A stretch of 27,711 bases of DNA from RGIG7450 sp045577655 (GTDB taxonomy: Bacteria; Bacillota; Clostridia; RUG12999). Position 1 is the stretch's first letter. Each line of letters starts with the position of its first letter. This document shows, one piece after another, positions 15,260 to 23,601 of the stretch. The position numbers and the translations under genes were made by a program. The stretch covers positions 1 to 27,711 of the forward strand of contig JAZNIU010000008.1 in NCBI GenBank assembly GCA_045577655.1, written 5' to 3'. The notes below the pieces were generated by a model. That model was not told the DNA's origin and searched no databases. It saw nothing but the letters and a program-made list of their open reading frames with translations.

Positions 15260-16126
15260 TTAGTTTGGTTTTGTATAGTCGCGATGTTGCGTTATAACGC
15301 GATAGTTTTTATCTGCCAGATGTTTGGAAACTGCTTCTGTTATTGCGACGCTGCGGTGTTTTCCACCGGTACATCCAATTGCAATTACAAGCTGGTTTTT
15401 GCCTTCTTCGATATAATGGGGGATAAGGAAACTCAGCATATCTGTCAGCTTGTTTAAAAAGGTTTCCGTCTGCGGAAAAGAAAAAACATAGTCGCTGACC
15501 TCTTTGTCGAGACCGGTTTTATCTCTGAGTTCGTCTATATAATAGGGGTTTGGTAAAAACCTTACGTCAAAAACAAGGTCAACATCTATGGGCAAACCGT
15601 GTTTGAAACCAAAAGAAATAACATCTATGACAATTCCTTTATAAGAAGAGTTGTCCAGACAAAGAGAAAGAATTTCGTCTCTGAAATGGGCAGGACTAAG
15701 ACTTGATGTGTCGATTATAAACCTTGCACGTTTTCTTACCTCTGAAAGAAGCTCTCTTTCTTTGTTTATGCCTTCAAGAGGAACCCCGCCGGAAGATAGC
15801 GGATGATTACGTCTTGATTCTTTATATCTTTTTACAAGAGTCGAATCGTTTGCATCAAGAAAGAGAATGTCATATTTTATCTTGTGAGAGGTTAGCCCTT
15901 CGAGAGAATCAAAAAGCTGGGCAAACATATCGCCGCTGCGCAAATCCATTACAAGCGCAATTTTTTCAATTTTGCTTGTGGAGGAGGTGAGCACCTGAGA
16001 AAAAGCCGAAAGCAGAGCAGGTGGCATATTATCAACGCAGTAATAGCCAATATCTTCCAAAACTCTGACAGCACTACTCTTTCCGGCACCTGACATACCT
16101 GTAATAATTAAAAAATCCATTTTCAT
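15260..16126 (-). CDS. rapZ: RapZ/YvcJ-family nucleotide-binding protein
   Basis: A 288-residue cytoplasmic P-loop protein. The Walker A motif GMSGAGKS is at residues 10-17, followed by EDIGYYCVDNMPPALL. The conserved family signature IAIGCTGGKHRSVAITE is near the C-terminus. In E. coli RapZ is an RNase E adapter controlling glucosamine-6-phosphate synthase; in Bacillus the homologue YvcJ binds GTP/ATP and its role is less clear. Two starts are possible, ATG 16126 and ATG 16120; GAGGTGA sits immediately upstream and spacing favours the second, but the first overlaps the murB stop by four bases. It is the last gene of the operon starting at hprK. Length matches the family. Confidence 0.95.
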   Translation of the reverse strand: MKMDFLIITGMSGAGKSSAVRVLEDIGYYCVDNMPPALLSAFSQVLTSSTSKIEKIALVMDLRSGDMFAQLFDSLEGLTSHKIKYDILFLDANDSTLVKRYKESRRNHPLSSGGVPLEGINKERELLSEVRKRARFIIDTSSLSPAHFRDEILSLCLDNSSYKGIVIDVISFGFKHGLPIDVDLVFDVRFLPNPYYIDELRDKTGLDKEVSDYVFSFPQTETFLNKLTDMLSFLIPHYIEEGKNQLVIAIGCTGGKHRSVAITEAVSKHLADKNYRVITQHRDYTKPN

Positions 16127-17019
16127 TCACCTCTGCCTGTTAGTTTGATTTCCTCTTCAAGCATAACGCCGAATTTATCAAAAACAGTCTTTTTTATATG
16201 TTGTATAAGCTTAATAACATCCTTTGCAGTTGCTCCGCCGTTGTTCACAATAAACCCGCAATGCTTTTCGCTGACACCGGCACCGCCACAGCAAAAACCG
16301 CGAAGCCCGGCATCTTCGATAAGCTTGCCAGCAAAATGGCCTTCGGGTCGTTTGAAAACACTGCCTGCACTTGGCATTTCGAGTGGTTGTTTTTCACGCC
16401 GACGCGATGCAAAATCGCGAACTTTTTCCAAAATTTCCGGCTGGCTTGCCGGCTTAAGAGCAAAAGATGCACCAAGAATTATTGCACCGTTTTGCTGAAA
16501 AACACTTTTTCTGTAACCAAAACCGCAATCAGACACATTTACATCAGTAACTTTACCATCTTTAAGTATGCGGACAAATTTTATAACATCACAAAGCTCG
16601 CCGCCGTATGCACCGGCATTCATAAATATTCCGCCACCCGTTGAACCGGGAATGCCTGCAGCAAATTCCAGTCCCGAAAGGCTGGCTCTTGTTGCACAGG
16701 AGGCAACAGATGAAAGAAGCGCTCCCGAGCAGGCATATATTTCGTTTTCTGTTTGTGTGACAGAGGAGAGGTTTTCTGTGCAAACCACTACACCTTCAAT
16801 TCCACTGTCCGAAACAAGAAGATTTGATCCGTTGCCTATGACAGTATAGGGGTGCCCTTCTTTGTGCAATGCACAGCAGAGATTGACAAGTTCCTGCTCT
16901 GTTTCGGGCAGAACAAAAAAATCTGCCGGACCACCAATGCGGAAAGTGGTATGCTTTGACATTGGCTCGTTTACAAGAATATTTTGCCTGGACGTATATT
17001 GTCTGATAAAGTTAAGCAT
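16123..17019 (-). CDS. murB: UDP-N-acetylenolpyruvoylglucosamine reductase
   Basis: A 298-residue FAD enzyme that reduces UDP-GlcNAc-enolpyruvate to UDP-MurNAc in peptidoglycan synthesis. Seen in order: HTTFRIGGPADFF, VIGNGSNLLVSD and the FAD-binding IPGSTGGGIFMNAGAYGGE; then GYRKSVFQ, PSAGSVFKRP with the catalytic Ser, GVSEKHCGFIVNNGGATA, and the acidic end LEEEIK. The start ATG 17019 shares a base with the stop of the glucokinase gene and has GAGGT upstream. It overlaps rapZ by four bases at the other end. Position between a sugar kinase and rapZ matches the common Firmicutes hprK neighbourhood. Confidence 0.97.
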   Translation of the reverse strand: MLNFIRQYTSRQNILVNEPMSKHTTFRIGGPADFFVLPETEQELVNLCCALHKEGHPYTVIGNGSNLLVSDSGIEGVVVCTENLSSVTQTENEIYACSGALLSSVASCATRASLSGLEFAAGIPGSTGGGIFMNAGAYGGELCDVIKFVRILKDGKVTDVNVSDCGFGYRKSVFQQNGAIILGASFALKPASQPEILEKVRDFASRRREKQPLEMPSAGSVFKRPEGHFAGKLIEDAGLRGFCCGGAGVSEKHCGFIVNNGGATAKDVIKLIQHIKKTVFDKFGVMLEEEIKLTGRGE

Positions 17020-17975
17020 TAAATTACCTCGTTGTATTTATGAAGCATAGCAGCTCCTATTATACCGGCATCGTTGCCGAGAATTGCCGCTTTTATTTGG
17101 GTATGCTTTGCAAAATCCGCGCCATAGGCATTTTTGGCGCAAAATTCTTTGATGGGGTCAAGCAGATAGTCGCCCTCTTTTGAGATTGCACCGCCTATAA
17201 CCAGAACTTCCGGTTGAAATATATTTATGATGTTGACAATACCTGTCGAAACATAAGATATATAGTTGTCTACAACATGGATGGCAGTTTTGTCTCCGGC
17301 TTTGGCAGCATCAAAAGCGGTTTTACCTGTTACGCCATCTATTGAAATTTTATGCATAATGGAATTTTTATCCTCTTCCATAGCACTCTTTGTCTGGGAA
17401 ATGAGGGCTGTTACAGATGCATAGGCTTCAAAACAACCGGGAAGACCGCCGCCAAGACTTTTCCCGCCCTCTTTTATTACCATATGGCCAAACTCTCCGG
17501 CAACGCCGTTGCTGCCCGAAAAAAGCCGGTTATTTATTATAATTCCGCCACCAACGCCTGTGCCGAGGGTCACCGCAACAAAACATTCCATTTCACGTCC
17601 AAGTGCGTCATATTCTGCAATTGCAGCGGCGTTTGCGTCGTTATTCAGATATACCGGAAGATTTACATATTTATGAATTTCTTTTGCTATGGGGGCGTTT
17701 GTTAAATTTACATTAAAACAATATAGAATTTCGCCTTTTTCCTGACAGGTAGCGCCGGGAACGCCAATGCCGACCGATTTTACTTCTTTCTCGTCGCAGC
17801 CACTTCTTTTTAAAATGGTATTAACCAAAAGAGCAATGTCCGAAACAATGTCCGGCATTGGACGGTCTGCGCCGGTTGGGATAACTTCTTTATACAGGAT
17901 TTTTCCGTTATCATCAACCAACCCCGCTTTTATTGACATTCCGCCTAAATCTACACCAATATTCATATTATACAA
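17019..17975 (-). CDS. ROK-family glucokinase
   Basis: A 318-residue sugar kinase that would phosphorylate glucose with ATP. Seen: the ATP-binding start GVDLGGMSIKAGLVDD, NNDANAAAIAEYDALG with the catalytic Asp, and the phosphate motif TLGTGVGGGIIINNRLFSGSNG, then GEFGH. The ROK zinc motif CxCGxxGCxE is incomplete: it reads LGGGLPGCFE, so the first two Cys are missing. DLGGT is DLGGM. The start may be TTG 17975 (four bases from AGAAGGG) or ATG 17966 (13 bases away). The gene lies between hprK and murB, linking it to glycolytic and catabolite control. Specificity for glucose is inferred from family and context; another hexose or an amino sugar is possible. Confidence 0.88.
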   Translation of the reverse strand: MYNMNIGVDLGGMSIKAGLVDDNGKILYKEVIPTGADRPMPDIVSDIALLVNTILKRSGCDEKEVKSVGIGVPGATCQEKGEILYCFNVNLTNAPIAKEIHKYVNLPVYLNNDANAAAIAEYDALGREMECFVAVTLGTGVGGGIIINNRLFSGSNGVAGEFGHMVIKEGGKSLGGGLPGCFEAYASVTALISQTKSAMEEDKNSIMHKISIDGVTGKTAFDAAKAGDKTAIHVVDNYISYVSTGIVNIINIFQPEVLVIGGAISKEGDYLLDPIKEFCAKNAYGADFAKHTQIKAAILGNDAGIIGAAMLHKYNEVI

Positions 17976-17998
17976 TAAACCCTTCTTGTAAATTATGA

Positions 17999-18931
17999 TT
18001 ATGACTTCATTTTAGAAAAAGCATTTTCTGTCAGTCGCTGATTGAGTTCTTTTGCTGCATTGAATCCCATACGTTTCTGGCGGTTGTTCATTGCGGCAAC
18101 TTCAATGATTACCGCAAGGTTACGACCTTGTTTTACCGGTACTGTGAGACAGGGGATATTTATTCCCATAAGATCCATAGTGGATTCTTCCATACCGAGA
18201 CGGTCATAATCAAAATTGTCGCGCCAGGGTTCGAGATTAACTATAAGGTCAATTTTTTCGCTGTCCTTTACGGCACCCATACCAAAAATGTTTAAAACAT
18301 TTACAATTCCTATGCCGCGAAGTTCGATGAAATGTCTTATTATTTCGGGAGAGGAACCGACAAGTGTTTGGTCCGAAACTTTTTTTATTTCCACCGCATC
18401 GTCTGCAACAAGGCGGTGACCACGTTTCAAAAGTTCTATTGCAGTTTCGCTTTTACCAACGCCGCTTTCACCAAGAAGCAAAAGACCTTCGCCGTAAACC
18501 TCTACCAGAACGCCGTGCCGTGTAATTCTTTCTGCAAGAGCAACGTTAAGTCTTGTTATAATATCGCTCATAAAACGGCTGGTGTGTGCCTTGGTTTTAA
18601 GAATGGGAATAGAATATTTTTTTGCTGCTTCAAGCATTTCGGGAAGCGGGTCAATATTCCGTGTGAGAATTGCCGCAGGGAATTTTTTTGAAAACAGCTG
18701 GTCAATTGAAGTCTTGCGCTGTTGCGCGTCCATCTGCTCAAGATAGGTCATTTCAACCTTGCCGAAAATTTCTATTCTCTCATTTGAAAAATAGTCGTAA
18801 AACCCAATGAGCTGCAGACCGGGCCTGTTTATGTCGGCACATTCAATTTCAATATTATCCATTTGGTCAGTATAATAAACCTTTTCAAGATGATGACTGT
18901 TTATTATTTCAGAAAGCTTAACCGAAAACAT
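17999..18931 (-). CDS. hprK: HPr kinase/phosphorylase
   Basis: A 310-residue enzyme that phosphorylates HPr on Ser46 and removes that phosphate, setting carbon catabolite control through CcpA. The P-loop GESGVGKSETA (residues about 154-164) is followed by KRGHRLVADDAVEIKK, and the HprK signature IELRGIGIVNVLNIFGMGAV is intact. The N-terminal domain is the expected size. The start ATG 18931 has GGGAGGA upstream. It heads the minus-strand operon and is divergent from tgt. Its presence implies CcpA-type regulation, possibly including the sugar permease locus nearby (inference). Confidence 0.97.
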   Translation of the reverse strand: MFSVKLSEIINSHHLEKVYYTDQMDNIEIECADINRPGLQLIGFYDYFSNERIEIFGKVEMTYLEQMDAQQRKTSIDQLFSKKFPAAILTRNIDPLPEMLEAAKKYSIPILKTKAHTSRFMSDIITRLNVALAERITRHGVLVEVYGEGLLLLGESGVGKSETAIELLKRGHRLVADDAVEIKKVSDQTLVGSSPEIIRHFIELRGIGIVNVLNIFGMGAVKDSEKIDLIVNLEPWRDNFDYDRLGMEESTMDLMGINIPCLTVPVKQGRNLAVIIEVAAMNNRQKRMGFNAAKELNQRLTENAFSKMKS

Positions 18932-18971
18932 ATTATTATCCTCCCAAAAATTTGTCCTTTTTATATTATAT

Positions 18972-19000
18972 ATTATATAATTTATTTTATAAAAAGTAAA
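18972..19000 (-). promoter_or_regulatory. Putative promoter of the hprK operon
   Basis: Minus-strand TTTACT, 17-base spacer, TATAAT, 41 bases before the start codon. Several overlapping TATAAT-like boxes in this AT-rich stretch make the exact start uncertain. Confidence 0.5.
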
Positions 19001-19037
19001 TAAAAAATTTCAGTTTTAATATATTTTCTCATTACAC

Positions 19038-19066
19038 TTGAAAAAAGTCTGCCGAAATGATAAAAT
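19038..19066 (+). promoter_or_regulatory. Putative promoter of tgt-addB-addA
   Basis: TTGAAA, 17-base spacer, TAAAAT with an upstream TGA. It lies 36 bases before the tgt start and is back-to-back with the hprK promoter. Confidence 0.65.
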
Positions 19067-19101
19067 ATACAGTAGGAAAATATATTTTTAGGAGAAAATC
19101 C

Positions 19102-20232
19102 ATGTTTAAATTACTTACCAAAGAAAACAGAGCAAGGCGGGGAGAATTTACCACTGTTCACGGAACTGTTCAGACGCCTGTTTTTATGAATGTGGGCACA
19201 TCTGCGACCGTTAAAGGCGGCATTTCCGCCCTTGACCTTAAAGATGTAAACTGTCAGGTGGAACTGTCTAATACATATCATTTACATGTTCGTCCGGGAG
19301 ATGAAGTTATAAAACAAATGGGAGGACTCCATAAATTTATGAATTGGGACAAACCCATTCTCACAGACAGCGGTGGGTTTCAGGTTTTTTCTCTTTCAAC
19401 GCTCAGAAAAATAAAAGAGGAGGGGGTTTACTTTTCCTCTCACGTTGACGGGGCGAAAATTTTTATGGGACCGGAAGAAAGTATGCAAATACAGTCAAAC
19501 CTTGCTTCTACAATAGCAATGGCATTTGATGAATGTGTGGAAAATCCGTCACCTTATGATTATGTCAAAGATTCAGTGGAAAGAACGACCAGATGGTTGG
19601 TGCGCTGCAAAGAACATCTTGCAAAACTTAACAGCCGGGAGGATACCATCAACAAAAATCAGCTGCTTTTCGGCATTAACCAGGGAGGAACCTACAAAGA
19701 CCTCCGGGCAGCTCATATGAAAGAGATTGCAAAACTTGATTTGCCGGGTTATGCGATAGGCGGACTTGCAGTGGGCGAATCAGCAGAAGAAATGTACGAG
19801 ATAATTGATGCGGTTGAACCTTTCATGCCGGAAGACAGACCCCGATATCTTATGGGAGTGGGAACGCCGGTTAACATTGTGGAGGCAGTTGCCAGGGGTG
19901 TGGATTTTTTTGACTGTGTAATGCCAAGCCGCAATGCAAGACACGGCTCAATATTTACAAAAAAAGGATATATGCATATTTTAAACAAAAAGTATATGAC
20001 AGATACTTTGCCTATTGACCCTGACTGCGACTGTCCTGCCTGCAGAAATTTCTCCAGAGGATATATAAGACATCTTTTAAAAGCAGGCGAGTCACTGGGA
20101 ATGAGGCTGTGCGTACTGCATAATCTGTATTTTTACAATTCATTTATGGAAGATATAAGACTTGCAATAGAAGAAAACAGATTTGAAGCATTCAGACGGC
20201 ATGTAAATGAAACATATTTAAAACACATATAA
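19102..20232 (+). CDS. tgt: tRNA-guanine transglycosylase
   Basis: A 376-residue enzyme that swaps guanine-34 for preQ1 in tRNAs with GUN anticodons, a step of queuosine synthesis. Seen: TDSGGFQVFSL with the catalytic Asp, FGINQGG, GGLAVGE, RYLMGVGTPVNIVEAVARG and DFFDCVMPSRNARHG with the nucleophile Asp. The zinc site is CDCPAC plus His in LHNLYFY. The start is ATG 19102 behind AGGAGAAAATCC; the 15 in-frame residues upstream overlap the promoter. Neither queA nor yajC is adjacent, unlike in many genomes. The gene is followed after 12 bases by addB. Confidence 0.97.
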   Translation: MFKLLTKENRARRGEFTTVHGTVQTPVFMNVGTSATVKGGISALDLKDVNCQVELSNTYHLHVRPGDEVIKQMGGLHKFMNWDKPILTDSGGFQVFSLSTLRKIKEEGVYFSSHVDGAKIFMGPEESMQIQSNLASTIAMAFDECVENPSPYDYVKDSVERTTRWLVRCKEHLAKLNSREDTINKNQLLFGINQGGTYKDLRAAHMKEIAKLDLPGYAIGGLAVGESAEEMYEIIDAVEPFMPEDRPRYLMGVGTPVNIVEAVARGVDFFDCVMPSRNARHGSIFTKKGYMHILNKKYMTDTLPIDPDCDCPACRNFSRGYIRHLLKAGESLGMRLCVLHNLYFYNSFMEDIRLAIEENRFEAFRRHVNETYLKHI

Positions 20233-20244
20233 GAAGGTGAGAAA

Positions 20245-23200
20245 GTGGCATTCGGGATTATATACGGACATTTGGGAACCGATAAAACTGAAAAATGTAT
20301 GGAGCTTATAAAAAGCAGTTTGGGTAAATACAGCAGGATTTACTATCTTGTGCCCGAATACCTTTCTTTTTCCGCGGAGAAAAATATTACCCGTCTTTTA
20401 GGCTCGGTCAGCAGTGCAGGGGTTGAAGTAACCTCCTTTAAAAAACTTTATATTGAAACTGTGAACATTGCAGGGGAAAAGGGTAGAACAAAACTTACCG
20501 CCTGTGGACGGACAATGATTATTTCCTATCTTTGTTCAAAGCTTAAAAAAGAACTGACCATTCTCGGGAAAACGGCAGCACATGCCGGGTTTGCGCAGGT
20601 TATGGCAAATGTTATAAAAGAGCTTAAAACCTGTTCGGTGACCCCCGATATGCTTAAACATGTATCAAAAAATGCAGGGGCGGCACTTTCCCGCAAATTA
20701 AGTGACATTGCACTTGTTTTTGACGCTTATGAAAAATTCCTTGAAAACGGATATTCGGATGCCCAGGATGAGATGGGGATTTTGGCAAATATAATAAGCG
20801 AAAACCCCGGCATGTTTTCAGACAGCCTTTTCATATTTGACGGGTTTGTTTCCTTTTCGCCCGAGCAAATGCGCGTTATCTCCGCTTTGCCGAAAACTTC
20901 AGAGATTTGGTTTTCCTTTACAATAGACAACCTTGATGGCAGCGAAAATGAAATATATACTCAGCAAAAAAAATATATAGAAAAGTTAAGAAAAGTTTTG
21001 GGCAAGGAACAAAACACAGTGAAAGCAGATGACATAAAAGGTGCAGATGCTTTTTCTGAGAGAAAAGAAATTTTAAACCACTATCTCGACTTTTCAAAAG
21101 AAGATTGCGATTTTAAACCCGAAAACTTAAAAATAGCAGAATTTACCGACCAGTACAGAGAAATTGAGTATGTTGCAGAAGAAATAATTTCTCTTATAAA
21201 AAAAGATGTCAGATACCGTGATATAACAATGATTGCAAAGGATGCAGACAGATATTTCCCCATTATATCTTCGGTATTTAAAAAATATGATATTCCTGTT
21301 TTCATTGACAGCAAAATGAGTGCTGCAAACCATTCGGCAGTGAGCGTTGTTATTTCAGCTCTTGAGGTGCTGCGGGAAAATTTCAGCTATGAAAGTGTTT
21401 TTTCCTATTTAAAGACCGGTTTTTCCAACATATCCGACTATGAATGTGACCTTTTGGAGAACTATGTCATAGCAACCGGTATACGTGGTAAAAGCTGGAC
21501 AAAAAATGAACGATGGGAATATTTACCCTACGTTTCTAAAATCTTTGATGATAGTGAAGAGTTTCTTGATGAAATAAACAACATCAAAGAAAAAGTTGCC
21601 ACTCCGCTTATCAACCTCAAAAACAGACTTGACAGTGCCCGGAATGTGAAAGACGGATGTCAGGCACTGCTGGATTTTATACTTGAAATCGGGTTGTATG
21701 AAAAAATAAAGGGAATGACGGAACGCTTCAAAACTTTCGACCCACAGACTGCAGCATATTTCGGGCAGGTATGGAATATGCTTGTGAAAACTCTTGATGA
21801 AACAGTTGAGACAATGGGGGACATCAAAGAAAGCAAAGAAGTGTTTATTAGTATGCTTGTTTCCGGGTTTGCTGCTCAGGAACTGAGCATAATACCCACC
21901 ACAATTGATGCGGTTTCGGTTGCCACACCACAGAATATGGGTGAAGAGTTGAATGGCTATGTGTTTGTTGTGGGAGCAAATGATGGAGTTTATCCGTCTC
22001 CATTGCAGGCGGAAGGCATTTTCAGCGATAGGGACAGGGAATATCTGTCGGCCGAGGGAATTGAACTTTCTTCCGATTCACTTTCAACGATAATGACAGA
22101 AAACTATACAACGCTCAAGGTTTTTTCTTCGGCGGCAAAAAGAATGTATATTACTTACCCCATAGGAGATATTGGTGGTGGGGCAAGATTTCCGTCGATT
22201 GAAGTGAAAAAGATAAAAAACATTTTTCCGCTTATGGAAACAGAAAGCCATATAACTACAGGCAGCTATCCCGAAAGCAGAATAACAAGACCCCGACCCA
22301 CATTTGAAAAATATATTGCCAACCAAAACAGCGATGAGAAGCTTTCACCCTTATGGGAACAGGCAGGAGCGTGGTTTGAGCAGAATTCTGAATGGAAAAA
22401 CAAACTCTATATGATGAAACGGGCTAAAAATTTCCACCCGGTATCAGCTTCAGTTAATCCACAAAATATCGAGAGAGTATATGCCGGCGGGTTAAAACTC
22501 AGCGTTTCCTCGCTTGAGAAGTATGCAAAGTGCCCGTTTGCATATTTTGCAAACTACACATTGGGTCTTAAAACCAGGGAAATGGCAGAAATAAAAGCTA
22601 CCGACACCGGAAGTCTTATGCACGAAGCGGTGGAAAAACTTTCCAAAGCAATTATAAAAAACGGATACAGCTGGAAAAGTGCTTCTGTAGAATTTCTTGA
22701 AAAGGAAACGGCTCGTATCACAGATGAGATAATAACCGAACTTGAAAAGAAGTTTGACTACACTTCCGGCAAGCATATATGGATGCTTGTACGGGTTAAA
22801 GAAATGCTTGAAAAATCTGTTATGTATATTGCAGAGCATTTAAGAGCAGGGGAGTTTGAACCTCTCGGATATGAAATAGAATTTGACGACAACAAAGAAT
22901 ATGAACCACTTTCTTTTGAAATTTGCGGCAAAAAAGTTAAACTTCGCGGCAAAGTAGACAGGGCAGATATTTTCTATGACGAAAACGGCGAAAAATATAT
23001 CCGCGTTATAGACTATAAATCAGGCAGCAGGGATTTTGACGTTTCTTCCATGCTGTATGGACTGCAGCTGCAGCTTGCGGTTTATCTGGACAGATTGTGT
23101 GATGAGACGGGTGCAAAACCTGCAGGCATTTTGTATTTCCGTATGTTTGACCCGATGATAGAGGCGGGACAAGACCTTTCCGATGCGGAAATTCTTGAAA

Positions 23201-23601
23201 AGCTTGACGAACAGCACAGAATGACAGGTGTTGTTTTAGCAGACGATAAAATAATTTCTGCCATGGATAAAAATATCTCCGGAGCAAGCAGAATAATCCC
23301 GGTTAAATATAACAAAGACAGCGGTTTTTCGAAAAATTCTTCAACACTTAATGCTGTCCAGTTTAAAGGCATGCAAAAGAAAATTGACAGTATAATCAAA
23401 AAAGCGGCCGCTGAAATTCTTGGCGGGAACACAAAGATTTACCCCGCAAAATTTCAGGGTATGACCGGCTGCGACTACTGTGACTATAAAAAGGTGTGTT
23501 TCTTTGACGAACGATGCGGCGGGAAATATAACGTTTTGGACAAGATAACAAAAGAGGATGCGGAAGAGATTTTGCAGAAGGCAGGTGAAGAAAATGATTA
23601 A
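20245..23601 (+). CDS. addB: AddAB nuclease-helicase subunit AddB
   Basis: An 1118-residue subunit of the AddAB double-strand-break repair enzyme. The start is GTG 20245 behind AAGGTGAG. The C-terminal RecB-type nuclease has IRVIDYKSG and LYGLQLQLAVYL. Four cysteines (C763, C1076, C1079, C1085) have the spacing of the AddB iron-sulfur cluster (KCPFAYFANY and GCDYCDYKKVC). The N-terminal Walker A is unusual: GHLGTDKT at residues 8-15, with Asp where the Gly before Lys is expected. AddB acts with AddA to resect ends and respond to a Chi-like sequence. Its stop overlaps the addA start by eight bases, so translation is coupled. Length is usual for the family. Confidence 0.95.
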   Translation: MAFGIIYGHLGTDKTEKCMELIKSSLGKYSRIYYLVPEYLSFSAEKNITRLLGSVSSAGVEVTSFKKLYIETVNIAGEKGRTKLTACGRTMIISYLCSKLKKELTILGKTAAHAGFAQVMANVIKELKTCSVTPDMLKHVSKNAGAALSRKLSDIALVFDAYEKFLENGYSDAQDEMGILANIISENPGMFSDSLFIFDGFVSFSPEQMRVISALPKTSEIWFSFTIDNLDGSENEIYTQQKKYIEKLRKVLGKEQNTVKADDIKGADAFSERKEILNHYLDFSKEDCDFKPENLKIAEFTDQYREIEYVAEEIISLIKKDVRYRDITMIAKDADRYFPIISSVFKKYDIPVFIDSKMSAANHSAVSVVISALEVLRENFSYESVFSYLKTGFSNISDYECDLLENYVIATGIRGKSWTKNERWEYLPYVSKIFDDSEEFLDEINNIKEKVATPLINLKNRLDSARNVKDGCQALLDFILEIGLYEKIKGMTERFKTFDPQTAAYFGQVWNMLVKTLDETVETMGDIKESKEVFISMLVSGFAAQELSIIPTTIDAVSVATPQNMGEELNGYVFVVGANDGVYPSPLQAEGIFSDRDREYLSAEGIELSSDSLSTIMTENYTTLKVFSSAAKRMYITYPIGDIGGGARFPSIEVKKIKNIFPLMETESHITTGSYPESRITRPRPTFEKYIANQNSDEKLSPLWEQAGAWFEQNSEWKNKLYMMKRAKNFHPVSASVNPQNIERVYAGGLKLSVSSLEKYAKCPFAYFANYTLGLKTREMAEIKATDTGSLMHEAVEKLSKAIIKNGYSWKSASVEFLEKETARITDEIITELEKKFDYTSGKHIWMLVRVKEMLEKSVMYIAEHLRAGEFEPLGYEIEFDDNKEYEPLSFEICGKKVKLRGKVDRADIFYDENGEKYIRVIDYKSGSRDFDVSSMLYGLQLQLAVYLDRLCDETGAKPAGILYFRMFDPMIEAGQDLSDAEILEKLDEQHRMTGVVLADDKIISAMDKNISGASRIIPVKYNKDSGFSKNSSTLNAVQFKGMQKKIDSIIKKAAAEILGGNTKIYPAKFQGMTGCDYCDYKKVCFFDERCGGKYNVLDKITKEDAEEILQKAGEEND

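Noticed and set aside
15071..15457. Plus-strand reading frame of 128 codons across rapZ and the spoIVF region
   Set aside because: It is antisense to two well-supported genes and a terminator, has no ribosome site and no recognisable domain.
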